NCBI GenBank assembly: GCA_047618565.1
Contig: JBLHKW010000021.1
Location: 1-42,424, forward strand
Direction of reading: 5' to 3'
Length of the DNA: 42,424 nucleotides
Source: JBLHKW01 sp047618565
GTDB taxonomy: Bacteria; Planctomycetota; UBA1135; GCA-002686595
Part shown: positions 18,316 through 26,881 of the stretch, piece after piece
Layout of the letters: each line of letters opens with the position of its first letter
Position numbering within the stretch: position 1 is the first letter of the stretch
Translations under genes and position numbers: made by a program
The notes under the pieces: model-generated
Database searches by the model: none
Told to the model about the DNA's origin: nothing
The model's input: only the letters and a program-made list of their open reading frames with translations

Positions 18316-18740
18316 GTTCGTGTCCTGAGCTTGGCCAGGGTGTAGATACCGTGGCGATCTGGTTGTGGTGATGCTTCGCCTTGGGGGCGTCGGTGGGTCA
18401 ATGGCGACTAGCAGCTAGCCCAGGTGGATCCGGAGGCGTTTCGGGTCGAGGAGGTCGCAGGCCCTGGCCGCTCGGCCAGCGCGCGCTCCCTCAAGGGACC
18501 TGTCCGCCCACTAACTAGTGCTAACGGGAAATTGTCTTGGCGAGCCTCTTCTCGAACATCGAAAGAGGTCATCTTGAGGCGTTTGACCTGGATTGTTTGC
18601 CATTCCCATATACGCCATTGAGCGCACTCGCCTGGTTGCGCTCTGACCTTCTCAGGCCCCTTCGTGGCAACACTGCAAGGGTCCATCCCGTCGATGGGAA
18701 TGCCCCTCGAGCGAGCGCCCAGTTGACGTGGTCGAGTGAC
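18316..18740. other. 425-base stretch without a recognisable gene
   Basis: This region upstream of the chemoreceptor start shows only short frames of poor composition. It holds one small hairpin, CTGGCC-GCTC-GGCCAG (18464-18479). The chemoreceptor promoter should lie in its left part. The right part borders a transposase relic and may be debris of the same insertion. Confidence 0.4.
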
Positions 18741-18939
18741 ATGCAACGCGAACTCCTCGGCGAGCTGCGCTGCGGATTCCTGGCCGGCGGCTTCACCCGC
18801 GTGCACCGCGACCCTTGCTGCAAGGACTCCCTGGTCGCCTCGGCGTGCAGGCGCCTGGCAGGCCGTGTATAAGGTGCTTCGGCGCCAGGCGCATTCGGAT
18901 GGGACTCCTCCAGTGACCCTGGAAGGCCATTTCCCCTGA
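18741..18939 (+). pseudogene. Relic of an IS91-family transposase
   Basis: The frame from ATG 18741 reads MQRELLGELRCGFLAGGFTR, then VHRDPCCKDSLVA. This resembles the N-terminal zinc-ribbon region of IS91-type transposases (pattern ELR-CG-LAHGF-RV-CD-C--D-LVAFSCK). The frame stops at 18872. In another frame just after (about 18867-18939), LRRQAHSDGTPPVTLEGHFP resembles the C-terminal LRRPW-DGT-V-LEP block of the same family. The middle of the enzyme, including its catalytic tyrosines, is missing. So this is a deleted, frameshifted remnant. Identification is from remembered family patterns and should be tested by a profile search. Confidence 0.5.
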
Positions 18940-18970
18940 GCTCCTGGCAAATAGACAACCATACGGTTCG

Positions 18971-18976
18971 TACTAT
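18971..18976 (+). promoter_or_regulatory. Putative -10 box of the padR gene (leaderless start)
   Basis: TACTAT lies seven bases before the GTG start of the PadR gene, with no Shine-Dalgarno sequence between. If used as a -10 box, transcription would begin at or next to the start codon. An imperfect dyad TACG-GTT-CGTA just upstream (18962-18972) could be an autoregulatory operator. No good -35 is visible. Confidence 0.4.
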
Positions 18977-18983
18977 CAGGCTC

Positions 18984-19520
18984 GTGAAGCCCCTGTTCGA
19001 CTATCTCCTCCTCGGCCTGCTCCTTCCGGCGCCGAAATCGGGTTACGACCTGCGCAAGGTGCTCCAGAACACGGAGCTGGCGCAGTTCAGCGACAGCCCG
19101 GGATCGGTCTATCCGGCATTGCGCCGACTGGAGCGAGCGGGCCTCATTCAGCCGTCGTCCGCAGGCGCGCGTGGGAGGACCGCGTACAAGCTGAGCGGGC
19201 AGGGTCGGTCGGCCCTGGCGGACTGGGCGCGCGGTCGGCAGACCGAGGAGTCCATGCGCCGCGCGCCGCAGGAGTTCTCGGTCAAGTACGCCTTCGCCGA
19301 GCACCTGCTCTCCGGGTCCGAGATCCTCGCGGGCCTCGATCACCACCTTCGATTGCTGAAGCAACAGGAGCGGCGCCTTGCGGCCCGCATCCAGGCACTG
19401 CCACCCGTCGCCCCCCCGTCCGTGCGCGAGGTCCTCGAGCAGGGCCTGTCACTCCATCGCGCTCGCCACCGATGGGCGCGCTCGGTGCGGGCGCGCCATT
19501 CCGAAAAGACTGAATCATGA
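18984..19520 (+). CDS. PadR-family transcriptional regulator
   Basis: This 178-residue protein has the PadR winged-helix signature. It starts with FDYLLLGLLLPAPKSGYDLRKVL, continues with the recognition region SDSPGSVYPALRRLERAGLI, and has the wing GRTAYKLSGQGRSALADW. A C-terminal helical domain follows (about 95-178) for dimerisation. PadR proteins usually repress a neighbouring gene until an effector binds. It begins at a GTG at 18984 and its TGA overlaps the ATG of the following hydrolase gene by four bases. The pair is thus translationally coupled, and the hydrolase is its likely target along with itself. Confidence 0.9.
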   Translation: MKPLFDYLLLGLLLPAPKSGYDLRKVLQNTELAQFSDSPGSVYPALRRLERAGLIQPSSAGARGRTAYKLSGQGRSALADWARGRQTEESMRRAPQEFSVKYAFAEHLLSGSEILAGLDHHLRLLKQQERRLAARIQALPPVAPPSVREVLEQGLSLHRARHRWARSVRARHSEKTES

Positions 19521-20386
19521 AGAACACCCATCGATGGGGCGTCACCGCCCTGACACTCATGGCCCTCACCGCGAGCGCGGCCGGTCTCTCCCAGGATCTC
19601 TTCGCGGCCATGCGAAAGAAGTACTCGGGGCGACAGCCGGGGCTCGACGCGATGAGCTCGACGCCGGACAAGCACGGGCTCGAGTGGGAGGCCTTCGCGG
19701 TCGAGAATCCTGACGGTGTGCGGATCGCATCCTGGTGGCTGCCGGCGGAAGGCGCCCAGGCCACGGTGGTCATGGTGCACGGCTTCAACATGAACAAGAG
19801 CCAGATGCTGACGCGCGCCAGGTTCCTGGTGAATGCCGGGGTGCACGTGGCACTCGTCGACCTGCGCGCGCGGGGCGAGAGCGGCGGCGACATGACGAGC
19901 CCCGGACCCGATGCTGCCAGCGATGTCACCGCGGTGCTCGAGCACATCCGAGTCGAGCTCGCGCCCTCGTTGCCCGTCGTGCTGTACGGATTCTCGCACG
20001 GAGCGCGCACGGTGCTGTTCACCGCGCAGCAGGATGGTGAGCACGCGCAGGCGCCCCTGGTCGGCGTGATAGCCGAAGCACCGCCCTTCTCCCTGCGCGC
20101 CGCCTTCAAGCGCCAGATGAAGTCCTCCTTCGCGCCGCCCATCCCCGAGGGAGACCTCGTGGCAACCTGCACCGAGCTGTCCGACAAGGCCGTGCTGATC
20201 CTGGTCGGCGCGGACGACCCGGACCTGAGCGCCGAAGAAGCCAGGCGGCTGGTGCCCGGCAAGGAGACCAGGCTGCGGCGGGTCGAGATCTTCGCGGATA
20301 CCGGACACGGGGTGCTGACGCCCGAGACCGAGGCCCTGTTCGGCGATACGGTGACCGTATTCGTCGCCAGCCTGCTCGAGCGCTAA
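19517..20386 (+). CDS. Exported alpha/beta hydrolase
   Basis: This 289-residue protein begins with a signal peptide-like segment (MKNTHRWGVTALTLMALTAS then AAG). An alpha/beta-hydrolase fold follows: oxyanion strand VVMVHGFNMNK (about 84-94), the DLRARGESGGD loop, nucleophile elbow YGFSHGA with S160, acidic residue in VGADDPDL (233-234), and catalytic H264 in DTGHGVL. It resembles peptidase S9/cinnamoyl-esterase-like lysophospholipase folds, but the substrate cannot be told. It is coupled by ATGA overlap to the PadR gene and so is probably regulated by it. Confidence 0.85.
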   Translation: MKNTHRWGVTALTLMALTASAAGLSQDLFAAMRKKYSGRQPGLDAMSSTPDKHGLEWEAFAVENPDGVRIASWWLPAEGAQATVVMVHGFNMNKSQMLTRARFLVNAGVHVALVDLRARGESGGDMTSPGPDAASDVTAVLEHIRVELAPSLPVVLYGFSHGARTVLFTAQQDGEHAQAPLVGVIAEAPPFSLRAAFKRQMKSSFAPPIPEGDLVATCTELSDKAVLILVGADDPDLSAEEARRLVPGKETRLRRVEIFADTGHGVLTPETEALFGDTVTVFVASLLER

Positions 20387-20484
20387 TTCGCGACAGTTCC
20401 CGGCCCCGTCCGCATTCAGGTTGGCGTCGGGCGTCCCTCGCGTACCCGCCGAAGGTATGAGCCAATCGCAGACGAGGGGCCGCT

Positions 20485-20781
20485 TTGATCGCATTCGAGG
20501 TCGCGAGCAGCATCGTGGCCGGACTGGGTGTCTACAGCGCGCTCGACCTGCTGCTTGCGATCCCGTTTCTGTTGCATGGAAGCGCAGTCAACGCCCAGGT
20601 GCTGGACCGCGTGGCCGAACCGCTTCGGATCCGGGGAAGGCTGGTCCGGCGCGACGGACGCTCCTTTCTTTACGCGAACCCAGATGGCTACGAGCGCGTG
20701 CAGTTAGACTCGCGGCCATCGGGTCATGCCAGTTGGTGTACGCCTCGGCCCGCGCGATGCCCCGTCGGGTTGCCAGCCTGA
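20485..20781 (+). CDS. Small membrane protein, unknown
   Basis: The frame encodes 98 residues from a TTG at 20485 preceded by a good GAGGGG site. Residues 1-32 form one hydrophobic helix (IVAGLGVYSALDLLLAIPFLLHG), followed by a basic domain (EPLRIRGRLVRRDGRSFLYANPDG). The last 20 residues (SWCTPRPARCPVGLPA) look unconstrained, so the true gene may be shorter or decayed. It lies between the hydrolase and the sigma factor genes, in the same direction. Confidence 0.4.
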   Translation: MIAFEVASSIVAGLGVYSALDLLLAIPFLLHGSAVNAQVLDRVAEPLRIRGRLVRRDGRSFLYANPDGYERVQLDSRPSGHASWCTPRPARCPVGLPA

Positions 20782-20814
20782 GCAGCGCGCGCTAAGGTCG
20801 CCCGACATCCGATC

Positions 20815-21432
20815 ATGGCTCGGACGGCGAACGCGATGGGCGAACACGACACCGAACAGAGCTCACTCGAACAGCTTCAGGCGGGCGACCCCGCTGCCTT
20901 CGAGGCGCTCGTCCGCGAACGCGGACCGCGGCTGCGATCCGTGGCGCGGCGCTTGCTTGGAAACGACGTGGACACGGACGAAGTCCTTCAGGAAGCGTTC
21001 CTGGCGGCGTTCCGTGGCATCGGAAAGTTCAAGGGATCATCTGGGCTAGGCACATGGCTGCACAGGATCGTGATCAACACCGCGTTGATGCGCCTGCGCT
21101 CGCGCACCACGTCCGAGGAAGAGCTGCCGGCGGACCTCATGCCAGCGTTCCTGGAGGGCGGCGCCTTCCGTAATGCACAGGCTGCATGGCAGGGCGGCCC
21201 GCACAGGGATGCTGTGCGTGCGGAGACCGGATGCGTGGTGCGCGGCTGCATCGACCAGCTACCGGACACGGCGCGTACAGCGGTCGTCCTGCGGGATCTG
21301 GAGGGACTCTCCAACGAGGAGCTGGGCCAGCAACTTGGTATCTCGGCCAACGCGGCCAAGATCCGGGTGCACCGCGGGCGACAGGCGCTGCGCTCCCTGC
21401 TCGAGCGCGCATTCGAGGGGTACGTGGGATGA
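20815..21432 (+). CDS. ECF-subfamily RNA polymerase sigma factor
   Basis: This 205-residue protein has region 2 (LQAGDPAAFEALVRERGPRL, then LGNDVDTDEVLQEAFLAAFRGIGKF) and the GLGTWLHRIVINTALMRLRS helix. A linker follows, then region 4 (LPDTARTAVVLRDLEGLSNEELGQQLGISANAAKIRVHRGRQALRS, in segments). This is the layout of RpoE-like ECF factors. Its stop overlaps the ATG of a zinc-finger anti-sigma gene by four bases, so the two are made together and the anti-sigma protein presumably holds it inactive. The ATG at 20815 is used; an in-frame ATG at 20836 is an alternative. The product probably drives transcription of its own operon and the large exported protein downstream. Confidence 0.92.
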   Translation: MARTANAMGEHDTEQSSLEQLQAGDPAAFEALVRERGPRLRSVARRLLGNDVDTDEVLQEAFLAAFRGIGKFKGSSGLGTWLHRIVINTALMRLRSRTTSEEELPADLMPAFLEGGAFRNAQAAWQGGPHRDAVRAETGCVVRGCIDQLPDTARTAVVLRDLEGLSNEELGQQLGISANAAKIRVHRGRQALRSLLERAFEGYVG

Positions 21433-21803
21433 ACTGCGACGACTACCGCCGCGTTGTCCACGAATACGCCCGCGGACACCTGTCGCCGGAGAAAGCCGCT
21501 GAGGTCGAGCACCACCACCGGGAGTGCGCGAACTGCATCGAGTTCAACACCATCTGCACCGAACTGCTCTGCAACGACTTCGTGCGCTTCCTGGACGACT
21601 ACGCCGAGGAGAGCCTGCCCCCCGAGCGTCGTGCGATGTTCGACAGGCACATGACGGTCTGCCCGGACTGCATCGCCTACCTCGACTTCTACCGCCGCAC
21701 CATCGCCATGGGCGAGGCGGCGGGCGCTGATACGGGTGATGCCGCGGCGCCAATCCCGGAAGCGCTCATCCGCGCGATCCTGGACGCGTCCAAAGACACT
21801 TAG
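21429..21803 (+). CDS. Soluble anti-sigma factor with two zinc-finger (ZAS) modules
   Basis: This 124-residue protein contains two similar zinc-finger anti-sigma modules in tandem. The first runs CDDYRRVVHEYARGHLSPEK to HHHRECANC. The second runs CNDFVRFLDDYAEESLPPER to FDRHMTVCPDC. Each has the H-x3-C-x2-C metal site plus an upstream cysteine. A short tail (PIPEALIRAILDAS) follows, and there is no membrane helix, so it acts in the cytoplasm. ZAS proteins clamp ECF sigma factors and release them on signals such as thiol oxidation. Most have a single finger, so the double arrangement is unusual. It overlaps the sigma gene by ATGA. Confidence 0.88.
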   Translation: MNCDDYRRVVHEYARGHLSPEKAAEVEHHHRECANCIEFNTICTELLCNDFVRFLDDYAEESLPPERRAMFDRHMTVCPDCIAYLDFYRRTIAMGEAAGADTGDAAAPIPEALIRAILDASKDT

Positions 21804-21907
21804 TCCAGGCGCGCTCACGGTTCACGCGTTTCTGCCAGGTCGACACGGGTTCCTCCGCTGGACGCGCAAGTGGAAACCCGCAGCGTCAGGCGGCCTACTG
21901 CAGATGA

Positions 21908-23824
21908 ATGAATCGAAATCACGTGCTCGCGGTGGGTCTCGGAGTCGCGGCCCTGGCGCTGATCGCCACGATGCGATGCGGGGGTGCGGGCCGGCTGGCG
22001 GTCGTGGCTCCGTCGCCGCAGAGCTCACCGGTTCCGGCCGGGATCCCCGGGAGCAGCCCCTACCAGCGGCTTGAGATCGAGCAGCTGACGTCCGGCGACG
22101 GCGTGCGGATTGCGGTGAGCGACGTCGCGATTCCCCAAACAGCCTACGGCTCACGTGTCTGGGGCCACGTGTACGACGCGCTGAAGCGGCCGGTTGCCGG
22201 GGTGAGCATTCGACTCCGGCCCCGGCGTGACACTGCATTGAAACCATCCAGCAAGTGGCGGGAGAACAAGGACTTGCCTCGCTCCGCGGCGACCGACGCA
22301 ACCGGCCTCTACGAGCTGACGAACGTCATGCCGGGGCCGTACGGGATCCACCAGGATGGTGGGGCGGGAGACGCTAATGGCAGGTCCCGCCACATCACCG
22401 TGGGGGCGGACCTCGAGCTCGACTTCCAGCTGGTCGGGTTCCTGGACCTGGGCGGGCGCGTCGTGCGAGCCCACCCGGGCCCGGTACAGCTGCACCTGTC
22501 TCGTGGAGAGATGAGCTTGGGTGGAAGCCTCCGTTTCCCCGAGATCGGCCTGCGGTCCACCACGATCGCGGAGGATGGCGGATTCGTCTTCCGCGGGCTG
22601 CGGCCCGGCACCTACAGGATCCGCGCTCGGGGCAGCGGACACGCGCGGAAGAGCTTCGACTTCGACCTTGGCGCTCCCATCCACAACGCACGACTGGTTC
22701 TGCAAACGGGTCTGCGATTTGCGGGTCAGATCGAATTCGGGTTCGAGCCAGACCGCGAGGGGGTCAGCGTCTGGCTCTGGAGTGCTGACCGGGATGGTGC
22801 CCGTCACGACTGGCACACCGATGGGCACTTCGACCACACGGGGCTACTACCGGGAATCTACGAGATGCGGGTGATGGCTATCGTCAAGAGCGAGGCACGC
22901 AAGGGGATGTCTCGTAACCTGGTGGTCAACCTCCAAGAGGATCTGACCGATTTCCGATTCCGTCTGGAGGACACGGTGCCGGTCGGGCTCACCGTATCCA
23001 TCCCGAGTGGCGCCCCCACCACCGAGGGTGTGCTCAGTGCCAGCTCAGGTGCCGCGCGCGAACAGGTCAAGGTACGCATCAACACGGAATCCGGGGCAGT
23101 CGAGCACCAGACCTGGCGCTCCAGCGGCTACTTTCAGAGCTGGGCGACATCGGCAGCACTGCGCCTGGAGCTCCAGCCAGGCGAATGGGATATCAGCCTC
23201 CGCCTCCTTGGATACGAGCCCTGGACACGCCACATCGTGGTCGCAGAGGAAAATCAACACGCTGCGGTTCTCGAACCCGTGCAGGGCCGGATCCTCGAGG
23301 CGAAGTACTCATCCAAGTACTATCGTGTGGAGGTCCGGCCGACCGGATCGAGCGAGGGCTGGCAGCTGCTATTATGGCGCGACGGACGCGTGACCGCGAC
23401 ACACACGCCAATCCCCGGTGTGACGTCTGCCTTCCTCGCTCCCGGCACCTACGACTTCCGTATCGCCAGCGATGACGCAGTGGGGCGCACCTTCGAGCGC
23501 ATCAAGGTCGAGCCATCCCGCGAGAGGTTTCAGGTCAATTTCAAGCTCACTTCGGGCGCCACCATCCAGGGCACGCTCGAGCATCGTGACGGCAGCAAGG
23601 CAGCCTGCGCCTTCTACCTCCACCAGCACGAGGAATCCTGGTCGTACCTGGAAGCGAAGACCTGCGTCTGGGCGGGTGGCAAGTTCGCGTTCCGCGGACT
23701 GGGGTCGGGGAGGTATCGCGGCACCCTCGATCGCGGCGGGGAGTCGATCGTGGCGGAGTGGCAGGTCGACGGGAAGGATCTCGACGAACAGCGGGTGATC
23801 GCGTGGCCGCTGGCGTTGCGCTGA
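21908..23824 (+). CDS. Large exported protein with carboxypeptidase-regulatory-like domains
   Basis: This 638-residue protein starts with an N-terminal membrane anchor or signal (NHVLAVGLGVAALALIATM). It then carries several beta-sandwich modules of the CarboxypepD-regulatory type. Examples are VWGHVYDALKRPVAGVSIRL with TDATGLYELTNVMPGPYGI, LGGRVVRAHPGPVQLHL with FVFRGLRPGTYRIRA, FDHTGLLPGIYEMRV, TSAFLAPGTYDFRI, and TIQGTLEHRDGSKAACAFYL with FAFRGLGSGRYRGTL. These are structural or binding domains rather than enzymes. It follows the sigma/anti-sigma pair by 104 bases in the same direction and is the likely third gene of that operon, probably acting at the cell envelope. The ATG at 21908 is used. 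Confidence 0.8.
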   Translation: MNRNHVLAVGLGVAALALIATMRCGGAGRLAVVAPSPQSSPVPAGIPGSSPYQRLEIEQLTSGDGVRIAVSDVAIPQTAYGSRVWGHVYDALKRPVAGVSIRLRPRRDTALKPSSKWRENKDLPRSAATDATGLYELTNVMPGPYGIHQDGGAGDANGRSRHITVGADLELDFQLVGFLDLGGRVVRAHPGPVQLHLSRGEMSLGGSLRFPEIGLRSTTIAEDGGFVFRGLRPGTYRIRARGSGHARKSFDFDLGAPIHNARLVLQTGLRFAGQIEFGFEPDREGVSVWLWSADRDGARHDWHTDGHFDHTGLLPGIYEMRVMAIVKSEARKGMSRNLVVNLQEDLTDFRFRLEDTVPVGLTVSIPSGAPTTEGVLSASSGAAREQVKVRINTESGAVEHQTWRSSGYFQSWATSAALRLELQPGEWDISLRLLGYEPWTRHIVVAEENQHAAVLEPVQGRILEAKYSSKYYRVEVRPTGSSEGWQLLLWRDGRVTATHTPIPGVTSAFLAPGTYDFRIASDDAVGRTFERIKVEPSRERFQVNFKLTSGATIQGTLEHRDGSKAACAFYLHQHEESWSYLEAKTCVWAGGKFAFRGLGSGRYRGTLDRGGESIVAEWQVDGKDLDEQRVIAWPLALR

Positions 23825-23855
23825 CGGGCGGGTGCCTATCTGGCAGTTGCCCGTC
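23823..23855 (+). terminator. Candidate terminator at the end of the exported-protein gene
   Basis: GACGGGC (23823-23829) and GCCCGTC (23849-23855) are perfect inverses, with an inner TGCC/GGCA pairing and a following GGATTTTGC. It overlaps the stop codon of the 638-residue gene and lies between two convergent genes. Confidence 0.5.
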
Positions 23856-23885
23856 GGATTTTGCACTGGCTCGGTACGTTCGCCT

Positions 23886-26330
23886 TTAGGGGCAGAATGT
23901 GACGGTAAGGCTGTCGGTGAGGTTGAAGCCTGTTCCGCCGGGGCCGGTGGGGTCGCGGAACCAGAGCTGGAAGTGCCAGGTGGAGCCGCCCGTGATCTGT
24001 CCTGTCCCCGCGCCGGTTGGGGATGCCGGGAAGTCGATCGGGCGGGCGATGGAGCCGGTCGGGTCGCTGTGGGCGATGGGGTACAGGCGGAATGTTCCGA
24101 TGCCGCCGGCGCCGACGCAGCGGAAGCCGTCGCCGAAAGGGGTCTGGATGGACGAGGCGCCGTAGTAGAAGAGGCCGGGCTTCTGGCCGGGTAGCTGGGT
24201 GGCTTCGAGGGTGAAGTCTCCGGCGCCGAGACTCGTGCTCCCGGAGCTTCCCATCACGGCACCGGCGGTGCTCGACGTCGGGGTCGTCACGCAGGTGTTC
24301 GTGACGAGGTCCGGACAGGGGTCGAACTGCACGAGGCCGATCCAGGTGCCCCATTTATTGCCCGGGCGTGCGTGCTCCTGGATGGTCCAGAAGGACTCGT
24401 CATCGGTGGGGTCGACCGAGGTCATGGAGTAGTCGCCCCAGCGGTTGGTGCCGTTGCCGTCGAGGAACTCGTAGGACGAGACACCCTGGCGCAGCAGGAC
24501 GGGTGGCGCCATCTGGCCAGCCGGGTCGAAGGGACGCCGACCGGTGAAGAAGCAGGCCACGAACACGTCCGCGTGTGAGCCACTGAAGCCCATGACCACA
24601 TCGCCGAGAGCGTTCACGGTGATCGACGGGTAATAGTAGTGCCAGACCGGGTCCGAGACGGTTCCGATCTGCGCGGCCGACAGGGCGACAGGGTCCAGCT
24701 CGTACCAGCGGCATGCAGCTCGACCGCTGGCACGCACCGCATGCGCCGTCCAGATCGAGCCGTCGCGGTAGACGGCGTTCATCGGGCGCGTATCGCCGGT
24801 CGAGATGTCGGTCACGCTACCCAGGGCGGGCGCGCCGTTCGGGCGCTGGTTGGAGGGAACCGTGATCGGACCGACACCGACCAGGGTCGGCGCGTCGAGT
24901 GGTCCGTCGATACGCCGGATGCGCATGGCCAGACCGTCCGGTCGGCGCGAGACGAGGTACTCACCCGGTGGGTTGCCGTAGGTCACGCAGGGCTGGATCG
25001 CTCCGTGGAACGGTCGGTCGCGCCAGGCGGTCACGGTCGAGAGCACGGGCGGCGTCGCCAGGAGCGGCGCCTTGTCGATGGCCCAGATGGTCATCGTGCA
25101 ACCGCTGCCTACCATCAGCGCGGCGCTGTAGAAGCCCAGAGCATCGACCCCGAGCGTCGGATAGTCGGGCCAGCGGTTGGCATCGGAGCCCTGAGCGGCC
25201 TCGATGAAGTTCTTGTACCAGAGGCCCGTCGGATCGGAGGTGAGCGAGATGGCGATGTACAGGCGCCCCGTCGACGGGCCGCTGGAGGCCAGGGCAAAGA
25301 AGCGCTGGCTGTGCGGATCGAAGACCACGCGCGGATCGCCCAGGCTGTCCGCGGACCAGAAGTCGGCCAGCGGAAGGTCGACCAGGCGCGCCCCCGTGAT
25401 CTTGTCGAAGACCGTCAGCTTCGTGTTCACGATTGACACGAAGTGGTCGAGCCCCGCCGCACCACATGAATCCGGTGGGATGACACTCGTACCGGCCTCG
25501 AACATCCGAACACCAGGAAAGTCCTGCTTGAGGCTCGGCGCAGTTGCGCCCCCTCCGACCTGCACGCTGCCCGGCAAGGTCTCGAGCGCCGGCGTTGGTG
25601 GTGAAGGCGCAGTCTGCGGGGCTGGAATGACCCGAATCGGAGGGGTGAAATCGCCCGTGCCCGCTTCCCAGGTCAGGCCGCCGTGGTCGCCACCGGTCAA
25701 GACCGTGCGCCAGGGCAAGTCTTCGAAATCGAGCACCACCCCCTCGCTCGCGCCCGCCTGCGAGCGGCGCGTGAAGCTCAGGTCATCGAGTGCATACCAG
25801 CCGGCGCCCTGCAGGGCGTGCTTCGCAAGCACCTCGATGCGATCCACGCCGGCAAGGTCCATCGCGAACCAGGCCGGGCTCTCGCCAACGTCTTCGAACC
25901 ACGGCGTACGCCCTACCTCGCGCCCGGCGCGGTAGCCAATGACCCGAACGGCGGGAGCCCAGGCGCCCGGTGACGCCTGACCGGCAATCCATGCACCGTC
26001 GAGATCGACCGACGCCCCGAATCCGATCCCCATGCGCCGGTCACCCCAGCGGTTGGTGATGTAGCGCGTGCCCGAGTGCGCGTGTACGGCTGCACTCTGC
26101 TGGGGAATCACCCACGCACCTGCGGCGCCGTTGCGGGTACGGGCGATACCCGTGGACTCGCTGCGGCGGCGCGCCGATCGCTTCAACATCTGCTCGATGC
26201 TCTCGACCACGCCAGGACCGAAGGCCTGGGCGTCGAGGCGCTCGCCCATTTCGGCAACAGGTTGCCCTTCGGGAACGGGGTGCGGTGCCGGAGCGAGCTG
26301 GAGAACCGTCGTGAGCAAGAGAGCGTGCAT
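23886..26330 (-). CDS. Secreted 814-residue protein with propeller-like body and a distinct C-terminal beta domain
   Basis: The protein begins with a short hydrophobic leader (MHALLLTTVLQLAPAP), read as a signal peptide. The body contains RWGDRRMGIGFGASVDLDGA, a domain with VVLDFEDLPW, and from about residue 290 repeats suggestive of a propeller (DHFVSIVNTKLTVFDKITGA, GDPRVVFDPHSQRFFALAS, YPSITVNALGDVVMGFSG, NRWGDYSMTSVDPTDDESFW). The last 110 residues (from SLGAGDFTLEATQLPGQ to SLTVTFCP) form a separate glycine-rich beta domain with conserved FRCVG and FQLWFRDP motifs. I have seen that pattern at the end of many planctomycete secreted proteins. No enzyme motif is recognised. A GGAGAG site precedes the ATG at 26330. 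Confidence 0.8.
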   Translation of the reverse strand: MHALLLTTVLQLAPAPHPVPEGQPVAEMGERLDAQAFGPGVVESIEQMLKRSARRRSESTGIARTRNGAAGAWVIPQQSAAVHAHSGTRYITNRWGDRRMGIGFGASVDLDGAWIAGQASPGAWAPAVRVIGYRAGREVGRTPWFEDVGESPAWFAMDLAGVDRIEVLAKHALQGAGWYALDDLSFTRRSQAGASEGVVLDFEDLPWRTVLTGGDHGGLTWEAGTGDFTPPIRVIPAPQTAPSPPTPALETLPGSVQVGGGATAPSLKQDFPGVRMFEAGTSVIPPDSCGAAGLDHFVSIVNTKLTVFDKITGARLVDLPLADFWSADSLGDPRVVFDPHSQRFFALASSGPSTGRLYIAISLTSDPTGLWYKNFIEAAQGSDANRWPDYPTLGVDALGFYSAALMVGSGCTMTIWAIDKAPLLATPPVLSTVTAWRDRPFHGAIQPCVTYGNPPGEYLVSRRPDGLAMRIRRIDGPLDAPTLVGVGPITVPSNQRPNGAPALGSVTDISTGDTRPMNAVYRDGSIWTAHAVRASGRAACRWYELDPVALSAAQIGTVSDPVWHYYYPSITVNALGDVVMGFSGSHADVFVACFFTGRRPFDPAGQMAPPVLLRQGVSSYEFLDGNGTNRWGDYSMTSVDPTDDESFWTIQEHARPGNKWGTWIGLVQFDPCPDLVTNTCVTTPTSSTAGAVMGSSGSTSLGAGDFTLEATQLPGQKPGLFYYGASSIQTPFGDGFRCVGAGGIGTFRLYPIAHSDPTGSIARPIDFPASPTGAGTGQITGGSTWHFQLWFRDPTGPGGTGFNLTDSLTVTFCP

Positions 26331-26393
26331 GGCGCTCTCTCCAGCCTAGCACGAACCGCCCGATTGGGGTCCGCCACCGGCCCCCGCGCGCGG

Positions 26394-26801
26394 CTAGCTG
26401 ATCGCCAACTCGTTGTCGACGGCAGGCACCAGGAAGAAGCGGCCCACGTTGACCTCGAAGGTCGTACCCTCGTCCTCGAAGGTGTAGGTGCCTTCCATCG
26501 TGCCCCATTTCGTCCTGAGCGGGCAGTAGCTCGTGTACTCGAAGCTTTCGCCCGGGCCCAGGTCGGGCTGCTTGCCGACGACGCCCTCGCCGACCACCTC
26601 GTCGCGCTGCTTGTGGGCGTCGAGGATGATCCAGTGGCGCGAGAGGAGTTTCACGCGACGCGAACCTTCGTTCACGATGCGGATGCGGTAGACGAACAGG
26701 TAACGATCCTCGTCCGGATCCGACTCGCTCGGCAAGAACTGAGCGGCGGCCTGGATGCGAATGTCCTGAGTAACGTTGTCCGAGTTGGGGTTGTTTTCCA
26801 C
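26394..26801 (-). CDS. apaG: ApaG family protein
   Basis: This 135-residue protein is a single beta-sandwich (DUF525/ApaG). It carries the family blocks FVYRIRIVNEGSRRVKLLSRHWIILD, EVVGEGVVGKQPDLGPGESFEYTSYCPL and GTMEGTYTFEDEGTTFEVNVGRFFLV (in segments). The cellular role of ApaG is poorly known; homologues are linked to protein binding and to the stringent or diadenosine-nucleotide genes in other bacteria. It starts at GTG 26801 with a GGAG site eight bases upstream. It runs in the same direction as the secreted 814-residue protein gene, 63 bases before it. Confidence 0.92.
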   Translation of the reverse strand: MENNPNSDNVTQDIRIQAAAQFLPSESDPDEDRYLFVYRIRIVNEGSRRVKLLSRHWIILDAHKQRDEVVGEGVVGKQPDLGPGESFEYTSYCPLRTKWGTMEGTYTFEDEGTTFEVNVGRFFLVPAVDNELAIS

Positions 26802-26881
26802 CGTCTAGCTCCAGCCTGGGTTCCCCGTAAAGCCTAACAGATTCGCGACCCGAAGCGCGCATCCGGCCGGGGACCTGGGCC

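Noticed and set aside
16993..18345. 450-codon frame with internal repeats antisense to the chemoreceptor
   Set aside because: The repeats merely mirror the tandem PAS units.
18408..19364. 318-codon minus-strand frame
   Set aside because: It overlaps the padR gene antisense and the transposase relic, and has no consistent composition or motif.
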